DNA of 56,261 nucleotides from Lysobacteraceae bacterium NML91-0213 (GTDB lineage: Bacteria; Pseudomonadota; Gammaproteobacteria; Xanthomonadales; Xanthomonadaceae): NCBI GenBank assembly GCA_002798175.1, contig NWQL01000004.1:184605-240865 (forward strand). Reading direction: 5' to 3'. Shown here piece after piece: positions 8,001-19,800 of the stretch. The notes beneath the pieces were generated by a model that made no database searches, was not told where the DNA came from, and saw nothing but the letters and a program-made list of their open reading frames with translations. Each line of letters starts with the position of its first letter. The first letter of the stretch is position 1. The position numbers were made by a program, and so were the translations under genes.

Positions 8001-10494
8001 GCCGTCGCTCCAGCTGCGTGGCGGCACGCTGCACGCGGGTGCGCCAGTCCTCGGTGCTCAGGCGCCCGCGCACCGCCTCCGCCCACAGCGGGAACGACAG
8101 CGGGGTGAACGACTTCGGCGTGCGCAGCACGATGTCGCGCTGCGCGCAGTCGTCCAGCGTCGCGCGCAGGCGCCGCACCTCCAGCTGCGCCGAGAACACC
8201 TCGCGCTCGGCCTGTTCCAGCAGCACGTGGTCCGGATCGAAACGCTGCAGCACGTCGAACAGCAGCCCGCTGGAGGCCTGCAGCTGCCGCAGCGAACGCG
8301 GCGCGCGCCCGGGAAGCGACGGCGGCAGCAGGCCGGCGACCCGGGCGATCTCGCGGAACTGGCGACGGGCCAGCTCGCCCAGGTTGAGGCTTTCGCGCAG
8401 GTCGTCCTCCAGTCCCACGGGATCGATCAGTGCGCGCAGCTGCGCTTCGTCCACGCTGTCGGCACGCGCGGCCGACAGCACGAAGCCGTAGTCGTTGACC
8501 GAGAAGGCGAAACTGTCCGGCGCCATCCTGCCCCATCGCAATGCCAGCAGCGCCGCAAGCCCCTCGTGCACCTGCCGCCCGGCGAACGGATAGACGAAGA
8601 GATAGCGACCACCACGTGCGCGTATCCACTCCGCCAGCAAACGGTCCGGGCCGGGCAAAGCGGACAGCCGCGCCTGCAACTGCAGGAGTCCGGCGATCGC
8701 ATCCAGCTCCGGCGCCACCACCGCGCCGGCGAACGCGCGCTCCACCTCGCGACCGAGCTCGCTCGACAGTGGCATCTTGCCGCCCAGCCAGCGCGGCACC
8801 GTGCCGTCGCCGGCGCCCGCGGCATTGCGCACGTACGCTGTCATGTCCTCCAGCCGCACCAGCTCCAGCAGGCGCCCGGCGAAGTGGAAGCGGTCGCCAC
8901 GGCGGAGGCGGCCGACGAAGCTTTCCTCCACCGAGCCCAGCGCGCCGCCGCGCAGGAACCGCACCACCACTGCGCCGTCGCTGGCGATGGTGCCGATCGA
9001 CAGCCGGTGGCGCAGCGCGATCCGCCGGTCCTCGACCCGGTAGATGCCGTCCTCGCCGCGCACCACGCGGCGGAAGTCCGGGTAGTTCGCCAGCGCGCGG
9101 CCACCCTGCACGATGAATTCCAGAACCGCCTGCCACATCGGCGGGCTGAGCGCGGCGAACGCATGGGTGGTACGGACCTCGTCATACAGCGCGTCGGCAT
9201 CGAAGCCGCCACCCAGCGCCAGCGTCACGCAGTGCTGGGCGAGCACGTCCAGGCTCAGCCGCGGTGGCGGCCGCGCCTCGATCGCGCCGCGTGCAACGGC
9301 CTCGCGCGCGGCGGCGTACTCCACCAGTTCCAGCGCATGGGTGGGCACGCAGACCACGCGGCCGCTCTCGCCCGGTCGATGGCGCGCCCGCCCGGCGCGC
9401 TGCAGCAGCCGCGCGATGCCCTTCGGACTGCCGATCTGCAGCACCTGGTCGACCGCCGGGAAATCCACCCCGAGGTCGAGGCTGGACGTGGCCACCACGC
9501 AGCGGATGCTGCCGTCGCGCAGCCCCTGCTCGACGGCGGCGCGCAATGCCGGGTCCAGCGAGCCGTGATGCAGCGCCAGCGTTTCCGGCTCCTCCGGCCA
9601 CACCGATGCCAGTGCGCGATGCCACAGCTCCGCCTGCGAGCGGGTGTTGGCGAACAGCAGGCTGGTGCGCTCGGCCGTCAGTGTGTCGAGCACCCGCGGC
9701 AGCTGCGCCAGGCCGAGGTGGCCCGCCCAGGCGAAACGTTCGTCGGCGGCGGGCATCAGCGTGTGCAGCTCGAAGCCGCGCGGCCGCACGCCGCTGACCA
9801 GCGCAGCCGCCGGCGCCTGCGGCAGCAGCACCTCGCGCGCCTCGTCGAGGTTGCCGAGGGTGGCCGACAGCCCCCAGGTGCGCAGTGCCGGGTTCAGCGC
9901 GCGGAGCCGCGCCAGCGCCAGCTGCAGCAGCACGCCGCGCTTGTTGCCCAGCAGCTCGTGCCACTCGTCGACAATCACGCATCGCAACCGCGCCAGCTGT
10001 GGCGCGGTGTCGGGATAGCTCAGCAGCAGCGACAGCGATTCCGGCGTGATCACCAGCATGTCGAGCTTGCCGGCACGTGCCAGGCGGCGATCGCGCGCCG
10101 AGGCATCGCCGGTGCGCAGGCCGAGCTGCCAGTCGAGGCCGACGGCGTCGGTGGCGACACGCAACGCACGCAGGGTGTCGGTGGCCAGCGCACGCAGCGG
10201 GGTGATCCACAGCACCTGCAGGTGCGGCGTGCGCTTCTTCTCCTTCGCTGGCGCCGGCGCTAGCGCGGCGGGGTCCTCGCGCGGCATGGCGGCGAGCGCC
10301 TCCAGCAGCGGGCCACCGAACGCCGCGAGGGTCTTGCCGCTGCCGGTGGGCGTGTGCAGCAGCCCGCACTCGCCGGCCAGGTACCGTCGCCAGACCTCGC
10401 GCTGGAACGGCGCGGGCTTCCAGCCCTGCGCGGCGAACCATGCCGACAGCCGTGCCTGGGCCTCGCGGCGCCCGGCCACGCGGACACGGCTCAC
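7990..10494 (-). CDS. Ligase-associated Lhr-type DEXH helicase
   Basis: An 834-residue superfamily 2 helicase of the Lhr-core type. Visible motifs are Walker A LLHTPTGSGKTLAAFG, the DExH box VIVDEWHELLGNK, motif III GLSATLGN, motif IV SLLFANTRSQAE, and motifs V/VI CVVATSSLDLGVDFP and LLQRAGRARHRPGE. The Lhr-specific winged-helix/core region follows. Lhr-core proteins are 3'-to-5' DNA translocases that prefer RNA:DNA hybrids. The GTG at 10494 forms a GTGA overlap with the ligase stop, which fixes the start; longer frames run into the ligase gene. It acts with the neighbouring ligase, exonuclease and PdeM in DNA repair. Confidence 0.93.
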   Translation of the reverse strand: MSRVRVAGRREAQARLSAWFAAQGWKPAPFQREVWRRYLAGECGLLHTPTGSGKTLAAFGGPLLEALAAMPREDPAALAPAPAKEKKRTPHLQVLWITPLRALATDTLRALRVATDAVGLDWQLGLRTGDASARDRRLARAGKLDMLVITPESLSLLLSYPDTAPQLARLRCVIVDEWHELLGNKRGVLLQLALARLRALNPALRTWGLSATLGNLDEAREVLLPQAPAAALVSGVRPRGFELHTLMPAADERFAWAGHLGLAQLPRVLDTLTAERTSLLFANTRSQAELWHRALASVWPEEPETLALHHGSLDPALRAAVEQGLRDGSIRCVVATSSLDLGVDFPAVDQVLQIGSPKGIARLLQRAGRARHRPGESGRVVCVPTHALELVEYAAAREAVARGAIEARPPPRLSLDVLAQHCVTLALGGGFDADALYDEVRTTHAFAALSPPMWQAVLEFIVQGGRALANYPDFRRVVRGEDGIYRVEDRRIALRHRLSIGTIASDGAVVVRFLRGGALGSVEESFVGRLRRGDRFHFAGRLLELVRLEDMTAYVRNAAGAGDGTVPRWLGGKMPLSSELGREVERAFAGAVVAPELDAIAGLLQLQARLSALPGPDRLLAEWIRARGGRYLFVYPFAGRQVHEGLAALLALRWGRMAPDSFAFSVNDYGFVLSAARADSVDEAQLRALIDPVGLEDDLRESLNLGELARRQFREIARVAGLLPPSLPGRAPRSLRQLQASSGLLFDVLQRFDPDHVLLEQAEREVFSAQLEVRRLRATLDDCAQRDIVLRTPKSFTPLSFPLWAEAVRGRLSTEDWRTRVQRAATQLERRHGG

Positions 10495-12185
10495 CGTGCC
10501 AGCGCCTTCAGCGTGTCGAGCCGGTCCGCCTCGGCCACCGGCTTGTCGTGGCGCCAGCGCAGGATGCGCGGGAAGCGCACCGCGATCCCCGACTTGTGGC
10601 GACTGCTGCGGTTGACCGCCTCGAAGCCGAGCTCGAAGACATGGTGGGCGGTGACCGAACGCACCGGGCCGAAACGTTCGAGCGTGTGGGCGCGGATCCA
10701 GCGGTCGAGTTGCAGGATCTCGCGGTCGTCGAGCCCGGAATACGCCTTTGCCACCGGCACCAGCACGTCGCCATCCCACAGGCCGAAGGTGTAGTCGGTG
10801 TACAGCGTGCTGCGACGGCCGTGGCCGGACTGCGCGTACATCAGCACCGCGTCGACGGTGAGCGGGTCGATCTTCCATTTCCACCAGTCGCCGCGGCGGC
10901 GCCCGGACTGGTACGGGGACCCCAGCCGCTTGAGCATCAGCCCCTCGACGCCGCGCTCGCGCGCGCCCTCGCGCAGCCCTGCAGCCTCGCTCCAGGAGCC
11001 GATGTCGACCCGTGGCGACACCGTGATGCGCGGATCGCCGTGGGCATCGAGCAGGGCTTCCAGGCGCGCGCGGCGTTCGTGCAACGGACGCTCGCGCAGG
11101 TCTTCGCCATCGAGTTCGAGCAGGTCGTAGGCGCGCACCCGCACCGGTGCATCGGCCAGCGTCTTCGCGCCCGGCTTCAACCGCTGGATGCGCTTCTGCA
11201 ATGCGGTGAACGGCATCGGCACGTCGGCGTCACCCCAGGCCAGCAGCTCGCCGTCGATCACGCAGCGGCGTGGCAGGGTGGCGGCCGCGGCCTCGATCTC
11301 CGGGAAGCGGCCGTCCAGGCGTTCCTCGCCGCGCGACCACAGCGCGGCGTCGTCGTCGCGGTGGATCAGCTGCAGGCGGATGCCGTCCCACTTCCATTCC
11401 AGCAGCCAGTCGTCGATCGGCCCGAGCGCGCGTGCCACGGCATCAGGATCGCCGGCCAGCGACGGCGCTTCCGGTTCCGGTTCCGGTTCGTCCGCCATGG
11501 TGATGTCATCGCCGGGCGCGGCACGCAGCGCGCTCTCCAGTGGCGAGGCGAGGAAGAACGGATACGGCTGCTGGCGATCGGCCGGCAGCGCATCGGGCGA
11601 CAGCAGGTCGCGCATGAAAGCCGGCGTGGGCTGCCAGTTGCCGAGCATGCGCTGGGCGATCAGGGCGATGTCGATCCCGCTCATCTCGGCCAGGGCCTGC
11701 TGCACCATGCGCTGCGACACACCCACCCGCAGCGCGCCGGTGAGCAACTTGTTGAACGCCAGGCGCTCGTCGAAGCACAGCGAGCGCCATGCACCGGTGA
11801 CCACCGCGCGCCGCGTCTCCGGTTCGCGGTTGGCCACCGGCAGCAGGCGGCGTTCGATCCAGTCGGCCAGTCCGACATCGCCTCCGGGTTCGGCCGGCTC
11901 GTCGATCAGCAATGCCAGCGTTTCCGCCAGGTCACCGACCTGGTCGTAGCTGGCATCGACCAGCCAGTCCGGCAGGCCGGATTCGGCCACGATCCATTCG
12001 CGCAGTTCCCGGGTACCGGCGATGCGCCGCTTCGGCCCGGCCACCTTGCCGCCGCTCAGCAGGTGCAGCGCCCAGGCGGCATCGCGGGGCGGCGCGTCGC
12101 GGAAGTAGCCGACCAGTGCGGCGCGCTTGTCGAGCGTCGCCGTGCTGCGGTCGAGTTCGGTGTAGAGGGCGGCGAAGCGCTTCAT
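10491..12185 (-). CDS. ATP-dependent DNA ligase (repair cassette)
   Basis: A 564-residue ATP-dependent ligase with an N-terminal DNA-binding domain (about 1-210) followed by nucleotidyltransferase and OB domains. The adenylated lysine is Lys265 in WKWDGIR (motif I). Motif III is near VIDGELLAW, motif IV EGLMLKR, and motif V WWKWK. An acidic EPEPEPE linker at about 233-239 is encoded by a short GGTTCC tandem repeat. The ATG at 12185 follows a GGGGAG ribosome site. It sits 42 bp after the exonuclease gene and is coupled to the helicase by GTGA, so it seals ends processed by its cassette partners. It is not the replicative NAD-dependent LigA. Confidence 0.93.
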   Translation of the reverse strand: MKRFAALYTELDRSTATLDKRAALVGYFRDAPPRDAAWALHLLSGGKVAGPKRRIAGTRELREWIVAESGLPDWLVDASYDQVGDLAETLALLIDEPAEPGGDVGLADWIERRLLPVANREPETRRAVVTGAWRSLCFDERLAFNKLLTGALRVGVSQRMVQQALAEMSGIDIALIAQRMLGNWQPTPAFMRDLLSPDALPADRQQPYPFFLASPLESALRAAPGDDITMADEPEPEPEAPSLAGDPDAVARALGPIDDWLLEWKWDGIRLQLIHRDDDAALWSRGEERLDGRFPEIEAAAATLPRRCVIDGELLAWGDADVPMPFTALQKRIQRLKPGAKTLADAPVRVRAYDLLELDGEDLRERPLHERRARLEALLDAHGDPRITVSPRVDIGSWSEAAGLREGARERGVEGLMLKRLGSPYQSGRRRGDWWKWKIDPLTVDAVLMYAQSGHGRRSTLYTDYTFGLWDGDVLVPVAKAYSGLDDREILQLDRWIRAHTLERFGPVRSVTAHHVFELGFEAVNRSSRHKSGIAVRFPRILRWRHDKPVAEADRLDTLKALAR

Positions 12186-12227
12186 CGCGCACTCCCCGCC
12201 GGCGGAAAGGCCGGTGCCCGCATGGAC

Positions 12228-13229
12228 TCAGTCCTCATCGCCATAGCCGGTCCGGAAGGCTTCGGCGGCGATGCCCTCCTCGCACAGCGCGCGCACCAGT
12301 GCATCGGTGTCGCCGTGGGTGGCGATCACCCGGCGCGCACCGGTCTCGCGCACGGTGCGCACGAGGTCCGGCCAGTCGGCATGGTCGGAGACCACGAAGC
12401 CGCGATCGACATTGCGCCGCCGGCGGTTGCCGCGGATGCGCATCCAGCCCGAAGCGAACCCGGTCTGTGCGCGGCGGAACCGGCGCATCCAGCTGGAGCC
12501 GGCGGCCGACGGCGGCGCCAGCACCAGCTCGCCGGCGAAGTCGCGGCCCTTTTCCTCCTCGGCCACGGGACGGGTCGCGGGCAGCGCGACGCCGGCATCG
12601 CGGTACACCTGGACACCGGTGGCGATCGCCCCGTGCAGCAGCACCGGGCGATCGTCGTGCGCGCCGATCTCCGCCAGCACCCGCTGCGCCTTGCCGAGCG
12701 CATAGCAGAACAGCACCGCGGCCTCGCCGCGCGCCTCGCAGCGACGGCGCCAGTCGACGATGTCGGCGGCCACGTCCGGCGTGTGCGGCCAGCGATACAC
12801 CGGCAGCCCGAACGTCGCCTCGGTGATGAACACGTCGCAGGGCACCACCTCGAACGGCGCGCAGGTGGGATCGGGCTGGCGCTTGTAGTCGCCCGACGCC
12901 ACCCAGACCTGGCCCGCGGCCTCGATGCGCACCTGTACCGAGCCCAGCACGTGGCCGGCCGGGTGCAGCGACACCCGCGCATCGCCCAGCTGGAAGGCCT
13001 CGCCATGCGCATGCACGTGGTAACGCTGTTCGCCCAGCCGCCAGCGCAGGATCGGCAGCGACCCGCTGCTGCAGTGGTACTCGCCCATGCCGGCACGCGC
13101 ATGGTCGCCGTGGCCATGCGTGATCACCGCGCACGGCACCGGCCGCCACGGATCGATATGGAAGCCGCCGGGCGGGCAGTACAGGCCTTCCGGGGTGAGG
13201 ACGACCAGGTCGCCGCTGAATGCGCTCAT
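12228..13229 (-). CDS. Ligase-associated beta-lactamase-fold DNA exonuclease
   Basis: The 333-residue protein is a metallo-beta-lactamase/beta-CASP nuclease. The metal motif HxHxDH is in ITHGHGDHARAG, HVLGSVQV supplies a second histidine ligand, SGDYKRQPDP the aspartate, and VVSDHADWPDL the C-terminal ligand. Enzymes of this group are the exonuclease member of the ligase/helicase/PdeM cassette. The ATG at 13229 gives the normal N-terminus (MSAFSGDLVVLTPEGLY). It is the first gene of the cassette and begins 58 bp after the stop of the downstream hybrid kinase, on the same strand and with no visible terminator between them. Confidence 0.92.
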   Translation of the reverse strand: MSAFSGDLVVLTPEGLYCPPGGFHIDPWRPVPCAVITHGHGDHARAGMGEYHCSSGSLPILRWRLGEQRYHVHAHGEAFQLGDARVSLHPAGHVLGSVQVRIEAAGQVWVASGDYKRQPDPTCAPFEVVPCDVFITEATFGLPVYRWPHTPDVAADIVDWRRRCEARGEAAVLFCYALGKAQRVLAEIGAHDDRPVLLHGAIATGVQVYRDAGVALPATRPVAEEEKGRDFAGELVLAPPSAAGSSWMRRFRRAQTGFASGWMRIRGNRRRRNVDRGFVVSDHADWPDLVRTVRETGARRVIATHGDTDALVRALCEEGIAAEAFRTGYGDED

Positions 13230-13287
13230 GCCCGCATTCGGACATGCGCGGCGTGCACGCGATGCCAAGCCGGATGCGGCGGCGCCG

Positions 13288-16200
13288 TCAGTCCTCCTCG
13301 TCGACCGGCGGCCGGCCCTGCGCTTCGTCGACCGGAACCGGCGGTTGCACCCACTTCGCCAGCGCATCGGCGAGGATGCCGCCGGTCAGCGGCTTGCGCA
13401 GGAAACCGTCGAAGCCGGCCTGCATCGCCAGCGGCTCGGCATCGGCATCGGCACGCGCGGTGATCGCGATCAGCGGGCGTCCGAAGCCCTGTGCGCGCAT
13501 CTGCCGCGCCAGCGCCAGCCCGTCGATGCCGGGAAGGTCGAGATCCAGCAACGCGGCATCGACCTCGGCGGTGGCCAGCGACACCAGCGCCGCGAGCCCG
13601 TGCGCCACGTGCATCACCCGGTGGCCCTGCGCCTGCAGCAGGCCGCTGATGACCTCGGCCACGGTCGGATCGTCCTCCACCAGCAGCAGGAACAGCGTGC
13701 CCGGCTGGCGTGGCCCCGCATCCACGATGTCGCCGGCCGACGGCGCGGGCACCTGCGGCAGTGGCAGCTCCACCGCGAAGCGCGTGCCCTGCCCCGGCGC
13801 GCTGTCGACGTCGATGCGCCCACCCATTTCGGCGGCGAGCTCCTGGCAGATCGCAAGCCCCAGCCCGCTGCCGCCATAGCGGGCGGACGTGCGCGCGCCC
13901 TCGGCCTGCTCGAAGCGCCGGAACAGCCGCTCGCGCTGCTCGCGGTTGAGCCCCGGACCGCTGTCGCCGACCACGAAGCGGACCTGCCCGTCGCCGGCCG
14001 CTTCCGCGCTCAGCTCCACGTGGCCGTGCTCGGTGAACTTGATCGCATTCGCGAGCAGGTTGAGCAGGATCTGGCGCACGCGCACCGCGTCGCCCGACAC
14101 CCAGGCGGGCAGGTCCGCGGCGATGCGTTCGCGGAACTCCAGCCCGCGCTGCTGCGCCACCGGCGCCATCAGCGACAGCGTCTCGTCCAGCAGTGTGTGC
14201 AGGTCGAACGGACGCGCGTCGAGCTTGAGCTTGCCGGCCTCGATGCGGGCAAGGTCGAGGGCGTCGTTGACCAGCCGCAGCAGGTGTTCGCCGGCATCGC
14301 GGATCGATTCGGCATAGCGTCGCTGGCGCTCGTCGAGCGGCGTGCCCAGCAGCAGTTCGCTCATGCCGAGCACGCCGGTCATCGGCGTGCGCACCTCATG
14401 GCCCAGGGTGGCGAGGAAGTGGGTCTTGGCCAGCGACGCCTGCTCGGCCACCTCGCGCTTGTGCTCGGCCAGCTGCCAGGCATGGCGGCGGCGCAGGCGG
14501 CGGCGATAGCTCCATGCGACCGCCCACGCCGCGGCCAACGCGAGCGCGGCGAACAGCAGTTGCGCGGCCAGCGTGCGCCACCACGGCGGGGTGACGTCGA
14601 AACGCAAGGCCTGCGGCGTCGACCACACGCCCTCCTCGTTGCGCGCGCGCACCCACAATGTGTAGTGCCCCGGCGCAAGCTGCGAGAACGCCCGTTCGCC
14701 GGTCGCGCTTTCGACCCATCCGGCGTCCTCGCCATCCAGGCGGAAGGCGTAACGGTGCGCACCCGGGTTCCGGAACGACATCAGCCGCACCCGCACCTGC
14801 AGCTCGCGGTCGTCATGGCCGATCACGAACGGTGCCTGCGACATCCGCTGGATCGGCGGCTGCCCGCGCAGGCCGATCTCCTCGACCACCACGCGCGGCT
14901 CGGCGGTGGCCGGCACCACCTGCAGCGGATCGAAATCGACCAGCCCGTCGGGCGAGCCGGCGAACACCCGGCCGCTGCGCGGGTCGGCGAACAGCGGCGT
15001 CGGGAAGTCCTGGCTGGGCAGGCCGTCGGCGATGCCGTAGGCACGCACCGCCGCGCTCTGTGGATCCACCCGCCACAACCCGCGCGAACTCGACAGCCAG
15101 AGGACACCGCCGGCGTCGCGCACCACGCCGCTGAAGGCCACCTGCGGCAGGCCGTCGCGGGTGCCGACGCGCGCCTGCGGGTGCAGCCGGCCGTCGCGCC
15201 AGTCGAAGACGGCGGCGGTCCCGGCGCCGGCGGCCAGCAGGCGGCCGGCCTGTGCATCCCAGCGCAGCGCGCTCCATGCACCGGCCGGCGCGCCGGCGAC
15301 CTGCCGCCACTGCCCGCCGCGCAGGTGCCGCAGGGCGCGTGCAGTGGCCAGCCAGGGCATGCCGTCGGGACCGATGGCAAGGTCGTAGATGTTCTCGCCC
15401 GCCTCCAGGCCCCCACGCCCGGACTGGTGGACTTCAAGCGTGCGACCGTCGCGATCGCGCAGCTGGATCACGCCGTTGTCGAACAGCATCCACAGCCCCT
15501 GCCCGTTCCCGGCGAAGCGCGTCACCGACGCCGACTCGCCGGCCAGCCCATCGGCATCGCTCCAACGCTGCAGCGCGCCGGTGGCCGGCGTGTAACGCGC
15601 CAGTCCGCGGCGCGAGCCGATCCAGACCTGGCCGTGGCGGTCCTCGTACACGCTGTCGAGCAGGCGGCCGTCGGCCACGTCGTGCAGGTGCTTGCGCAGC
15701 TGCCCGGTGCCGACGTCGAGCGATTCCAGCGCACCGCCGCTGCCGACCAGCCAGATCGGCCCGCTGGCGGAGGCGGCGATGCCACGCACGTGCGAATTCT
15801 GGATGCCGCCGGGCTGCCCCGGGCGCAGCGTGCGCGCGGAGAACAGGCTCCAGCCGGACGGGTGGTACCACAGGCCGTGGGTGTGGCTGGCCAGCCAGAT
15901 GCCGCCTTCGCGGTCCTCGAGGCCCATCGTCCACTGCGGCCGCACCCGGTCCTGCGCCAGCGGGCTGTACAGCGGCACCTCGTGGGATTCGCCATGGTCG
16001 ACATGACCCAGGCCGGCGGCCACGTCCACCCAGTGCGCGCCGCGCTGGTCCTGCACCAGCAGCTGGATCGGCTGCAGGCGCGGGTCGGGCGCGGCCACCG
16101 TGACCGGCTGCAGCACGCCCGTCCCGTCCATCACCCGTACGCCATCGTTTGCGCCCACCCACAGCGCGCCGTCGCGGTCGAAGCGGATGCTGGTGGGAAG

Positions 16201-16857
16201 CGCGCCCTCGACGCGCTCGAAGCCGTCACCGGTCCAGCGCGCCACTCCGCCTACCGTGGCCACCCATAGCCGTCCCTGCGGGTCGCGCTCCAGGCGCAGC
16301 ACGCCGGCATGCGGCAGGCTGCGCGGATTGCCGGGCTCGGGCATCCAGCGCTCGACGCGGCCATCGTCGTGCAGCCGGTGCAGGCCGGCGTCGGCGGTGC
16401 CGATCCACACCGCGTCCGGGTCGTGGGCATCCAGGGCCCAGATATCGTTGCCGCCCAGTCCCGGCAGCGTGCTGCGATCGATGTGGCGCATCCCGCCACG
16501 TGCCGGGTCGTAGACCGCCAGCCCGTTGTGGCGGGTGCCGATCCACAACGTGCCGTCCGCGCGCCAGGCCAGCGACCAGATGAAATTCGCCGGCAGCCCG
16601 TCCTCCATCCGCAACACCTGCATGGCGGTGCCGTCGTAGCGCGCCAGGCCGTCGCTGGTGCCGATCCACAGGTAGCCGGCCGGGTCCTGCAGCAAGGCGT
16701 TCACGCGGTTGGATGGCAGGCCCTCGGCCACGCCGATCTGGCGCAGGCGCAGGTTCTCCGGGTGCGGGCTGGCGTGCGCGGCGGCCGCGAGAAGCACCAG
16801 AACCGACACCGCCGCCGACCGGCGCAACCACCGCGCCGGGGCGCACAACAGGCTCAT
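13288..16857 (-). CDS. Two-component propeller hybrid histidine kinase, downstream copy
   Basis: An 1189-residue sensor with a signal peptide (1-29), a periplasmic beta-propeller of repeated [19 protein letters not shown] blades, a Y_Y_Y domain near 690-745 and one transmembrane helix around 765-783. A coiled region leads to the HisKA H-box with His820 in LGHEVRTPM. The ATPase has N-box NAIKF and GLGLA, and the C-terminal receiver has phospho-acceptor Asp1105 and Lys1155. There is no DNA-binding domain, so output must pass to another protein or to transcription elsewhere. The ATG at 16857 overlaps the upstream kinase stop by ATGA. Ligand unknown; related sensors often detect saccharides, which is inference. 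It closely parallels its neighbour domain for domain. Confidence 0.92.
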   Translation of the reverse strand: MSLLCAPARWLRRSAAVSVLVLLAAAAHASPHPENLRLRQIGVAEGLPSNRVNALLQDPAGYLWIGTSDGLARYDGTAMQVLRMEDGLPANFIWSLAWRADGTLWIGTRHNGLAVYDPARGGMRHIDRSTLPGLGGNDIWALDAHDPDAVWIGTADAGLHRLHDDGRVERWMPEPGNPRSLPHAGVLRLERDPQGRLWVATVGGVARWTGDGFERVEGALPTSIRFDRDGALWVGANDGVRVMDGTGVLQPVTVAAPDPRLQPIQLLVQDQRGAHWVDVAAGLGHVDHGESHEVPLYSPLAQDRVRPQWTMGLEDREGGIWLASHTHGLWYHPSGWSLFSARTLRPGQPGGIQNSHVRGIAASASGPIWLVGSGGALESLDVGTGQLRKHLHDVADGRLLDSVYEDRHGQVWIGSRRGLARYTPATGALQRWSDADGLAGESASVTRFAGNGQGLWMLFDNGVIQLRDRDGRTLEVHQSGRGGLEAGENIYDLAIGPDGMPWLATARALRHLRGGQWRQVAGAPAGAWSALRWDAQAGRLLAAGAGTAAVFDWRDGRLHPQARVGTRDGLPQVAFSGVVRDAGGVLWLSSSRGLWRVDPQSAAVRAYGIADGLPSQDFPTPLFADPRSGRVFAGSPDGLVDFDPLQVVPATAEPRVVVEEIGLRGQPPIQRMSQAPFVIGHDDRELQVRVRLMSFRNPGAHRYAFRLDGEDAGWVESATGERAFSQLAPGHYTLWVRARNEEGVWSTPQALRFDVTPPWWRTLAAQLLFAALALAAAWAVAWSYRRRLRRRHAWQLAEHKREVAEQASLAKTHFLATLGHEVRTPMTGVLGMSELLLGTPLDERQRRYAESIRDAGEHLLRLVNDALDLARIEAGKLKLDARPFDLHTLLDETLSLMAPVAQQRGLEFRERIAADLPAWVSGDAVRVRQILLNLLANAIKFTEHGHVELSAEAAGDGQVRFVVGDSGPGLNREQRERLFRRFEQAEGARTSARYGGSGLGLAICQELAAEMGGRIDVDSAPGQGTRFAVELPLPQVPAPSAGDIVDAGPRQPGTLFLLLVEDDPTVAEVISGLLQAQGHRVMHVAHGLAALVSLATAEVDAALLDLDLPGIDGLALARQMRAQGFGRPLIAITARADADAEPLAMQAGFDGFLRKPLTGGILADALAKWVQPPVPVDEAQGRPPVDEED

Positions 16858-19800
16858 TCGAGCGGATCCTCCTGGCGGCGCGCGCAGGCATCGCGCAGCG
16901 CATCGGCGAGCATCCTGCCTGTGAGCGGCTTGCGGAGGAAGCCATCGACACCGGCGGCACGCGCGGCGGGCTCCGCCCCGGCATCGGCGCGCGCGGTGAT
17001 CGCCACCAGGGCGATGCCCGGCGATTGCGCGCGCAGCTGTTTGGCCACCGCAATGCCGTCGATGCCGGGCAGGTCGAGATCCACCAGCGCGGCGTCCATG
17101 GGCTGCGCGCGCAAGGCGACCAGCGCCGCCAGGCCATGGCCTGCGTGCACCACCGCGTGGCCCTGCGCACGCAGCAGGCCGGCGATCACCTCGGCCACCG
17201 TGGGATCGTCCTCCACCAGCAGCACGGCGAGCCCGGAGGGCGCCGGCGTCGCTTCGGGCGGGGCGGGTTCCTCCGGGCCGGTCGCCGCGGCCGGCAGCGG
17301 CAGCCACACGCGGAAACAGGTGCCCTCGCCAGGCGTGCTGTCGACGGTGATGCGCCCGCGCATTTCCGCGGCCAGTTCCTGGCAGATCGCCAGGCCCAGC
17401 CCGCTGCCGCCGTAACGCGCCGCCGTGCGCGCGCCATCGGCCTGTTCGAAGCGGCGGAACAGGCGCTCGCGCTGGGCGTCGTTGAGACCGGGACCGGTGT
17501 CGCGGATGCCGAAGCACACGCCGTCGCCGGTGGCGGCCATCGACAGGGCGACATGGCCGCGCTCGGTGAACTTGATGGCATTGCCCAGCAGGTTGAGCAG
17601 GATCTGCCGCACCCGCATGGCGTCGCCCACCAGCCAGCGCGGCACGTCCGGGTCGACGTCCTCCTCGAACCCCAGCCCGCGCTGCCCCGCCAGCGGCGCC
17701 ATCAGCGCCGCGACGTCCTGCAGCAGCATCCGCGGATCGAACGGTCGCGGGTCGAGCTCCAGGCGCCCGGCCTCGATGCGGGCGAGGTCGAGTGCATCGT
17801 TGAGCAGGCGCATCAGGTGCTCGCCTGCATGGCGGATCGACTGCGCGTAACGGCGTTGCTGCGGCTGCAGCGGAGAATCGAGGAGCAGCTCGCTCATGCC
17901 CAGCACGCCGGTCATGGGCGTACGCACCTCGTGGCCGAGGGTTGCCAGGAAACGGCTCTTGGCCACCGAGGCCTGCTCGGCCAGCGCGCGTTCGCGCTCG
18001 GCCAGCTGCCAGGCGTGCCGCCGGCGCAGGCGCGCGCGATAGCCGGCGGCCAACGCCGCCACCAGCACCAGTGCCAGCAGCACCCACCCCACCAGTGCCA
18101 GCGGGGTCCGCCACCAGGGCGGCTGCACCAGCACCTCCACGCTGCGTTCGGCGACCGCGCCCTGCGCGTCCGCCGCGCGCAGGTGCAGCGTATAGCGACC
18201 GGGCGCCAGCCCCACCAGCACGCGGTCGCCGGATGCGCCCTGCTCCTGCCACTCGCGATCCACCCCCTCCAGCTTCGACCAGTACCGGTTGCTCTGCGGA
18301 TCGTCGAATGCCAGCAACCGGGCGCTGATGCGCAGTTCGCTGGTGCCGGGGGCCAGCACCGCGGCGCCATGCCCGGGCCGCTCGCGCCACTCGCCGCCCT
18401 CGCGCACCGCCACGCTGTCGAGCTCGAGCACCGGTAGCACCGGCGGCCCGGCGTCGGCGGTGGTGTCGATCAGCACCACGCCGGCATCGCCGGTGGCACC
18501 GGCAAGTACGCCGTCGGCGGTCAGCGCCAACGCGCGGTAGACGAATTCCTGGCTGCGGAAACCCAGGCCGACGCCCAGATGGCGCATGCGTGCCAGCGCC
18601 GGATCCCAGCGATAGAGGCCGCGCGTGGTCGACACCCAGATCCGCCCGCGCGCGTCGATGCGCAGCGCGGACGCCGACACCGGCGGCATCCCGCGGCGTG
18701 CATCGACGCGGTCGTCGAAGGTCCAGCGGCCGTCGACGCGGCGATAGCGGTCCAGGCCTTCGATGCTCTGCAGCCACAGCGTGTCGGCCCCGTCGAATGC
18801 GAACGCCACCACCGTGCGGCCACCGGTGGCGACCTGCGGCTCGAGGCGGCCGCTCTCCTCGTCCAGCATCGCAAGCCCGTAGTCGCCCGCGGTCCACAGC
18901 CTGCCTTCGACATCGAACGCCATCGCCTCGTGGTCGCCGCGGTCGTCGGCCGGGATCTCGCGCAGCACCCGCCCGGAGTGCGCGTCGCGCTGCTGGAGGC
19001 CACCCTGTCGGGCCGCGGTCCACAGGGTGCCGTCCGGCGCGATCTGCACCTGGTCGGTCATGCGGCCGGGCGCGGGATCCCGGGGGCTGTCCGGGCCCCA
19101 GAAGTCGATGCTTCCCTGCGGACCCACCCGCACCAGCCCGGGGCGCACGCCGGCCCACAGCACGCCACTGGCGGTCTCGGCGAGCGCCACCACCCGGTGC
19201 GCGCGCAACCGGCTGTCGAGCGGCTCCTCGAAGGCCTCCACCTCGCCCGCCGCCGACAGCCATTGCACACCGGCGGCACTGCCCAGCCAGATACCCCCGT
19301 CGTGCGCAGGCGCCAGTGCCGTGTACAACGTGGGCCGCAGGCCGTCGCGGGTATCGAACTGCGCCACCTGGCGCCAGTCGGACCGCAGGTAGCCGAGCCC
19401 GACGCCCGGCAGCGGCACCCACACCGCGCCATCGTCCTGGCGCAGGATCTGCATGATCCCGCGGTCCTGCACCGGCGCACCGGTCTCCACCGGCCGCGGC
19501 GCACCGTTCGCCGGCACCCGCCACAACCGCCGTTGCGAGCCGATCCACAGCGCGCCGTCGTCGTCGCGGGCAAGGCTCACCGCGGCGTTGGGCGACTCGA
19601 ACATCGAACTCCAGGCAGGTCGCTGCCACCCGCCGTCGGGCGCGCGCACGTGGATGCCCTGCGCCGTGCCCACCCACAGCGCGTCGCCGAGCCAGCGCAC
19701 GGTGTACACGCGCGGATACGGGTCATCGCCCGGCAGTGCGATGCGCCGGACGCCATCGCCATCGGCCACCGCCAGCCCGCCGAAGGTCGCCGCCCACACG

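Noticed and set aside
11465..11495. GGTTCC tandem repeat as a regulatory or mobile element
   Set aside because: It is in frame inside the ligase gene and encodes the EPEPEPE linker.
13087..16269. A long open frame on the plus strand, antisense to the downstream kinase gene
   Set aside because: High third-position GC creates long antisense frames here. The minus-strand frame encodes recognisable kinase domains; the plus-strand translation shows low-complexity basic and histidine-rich text with no domains.
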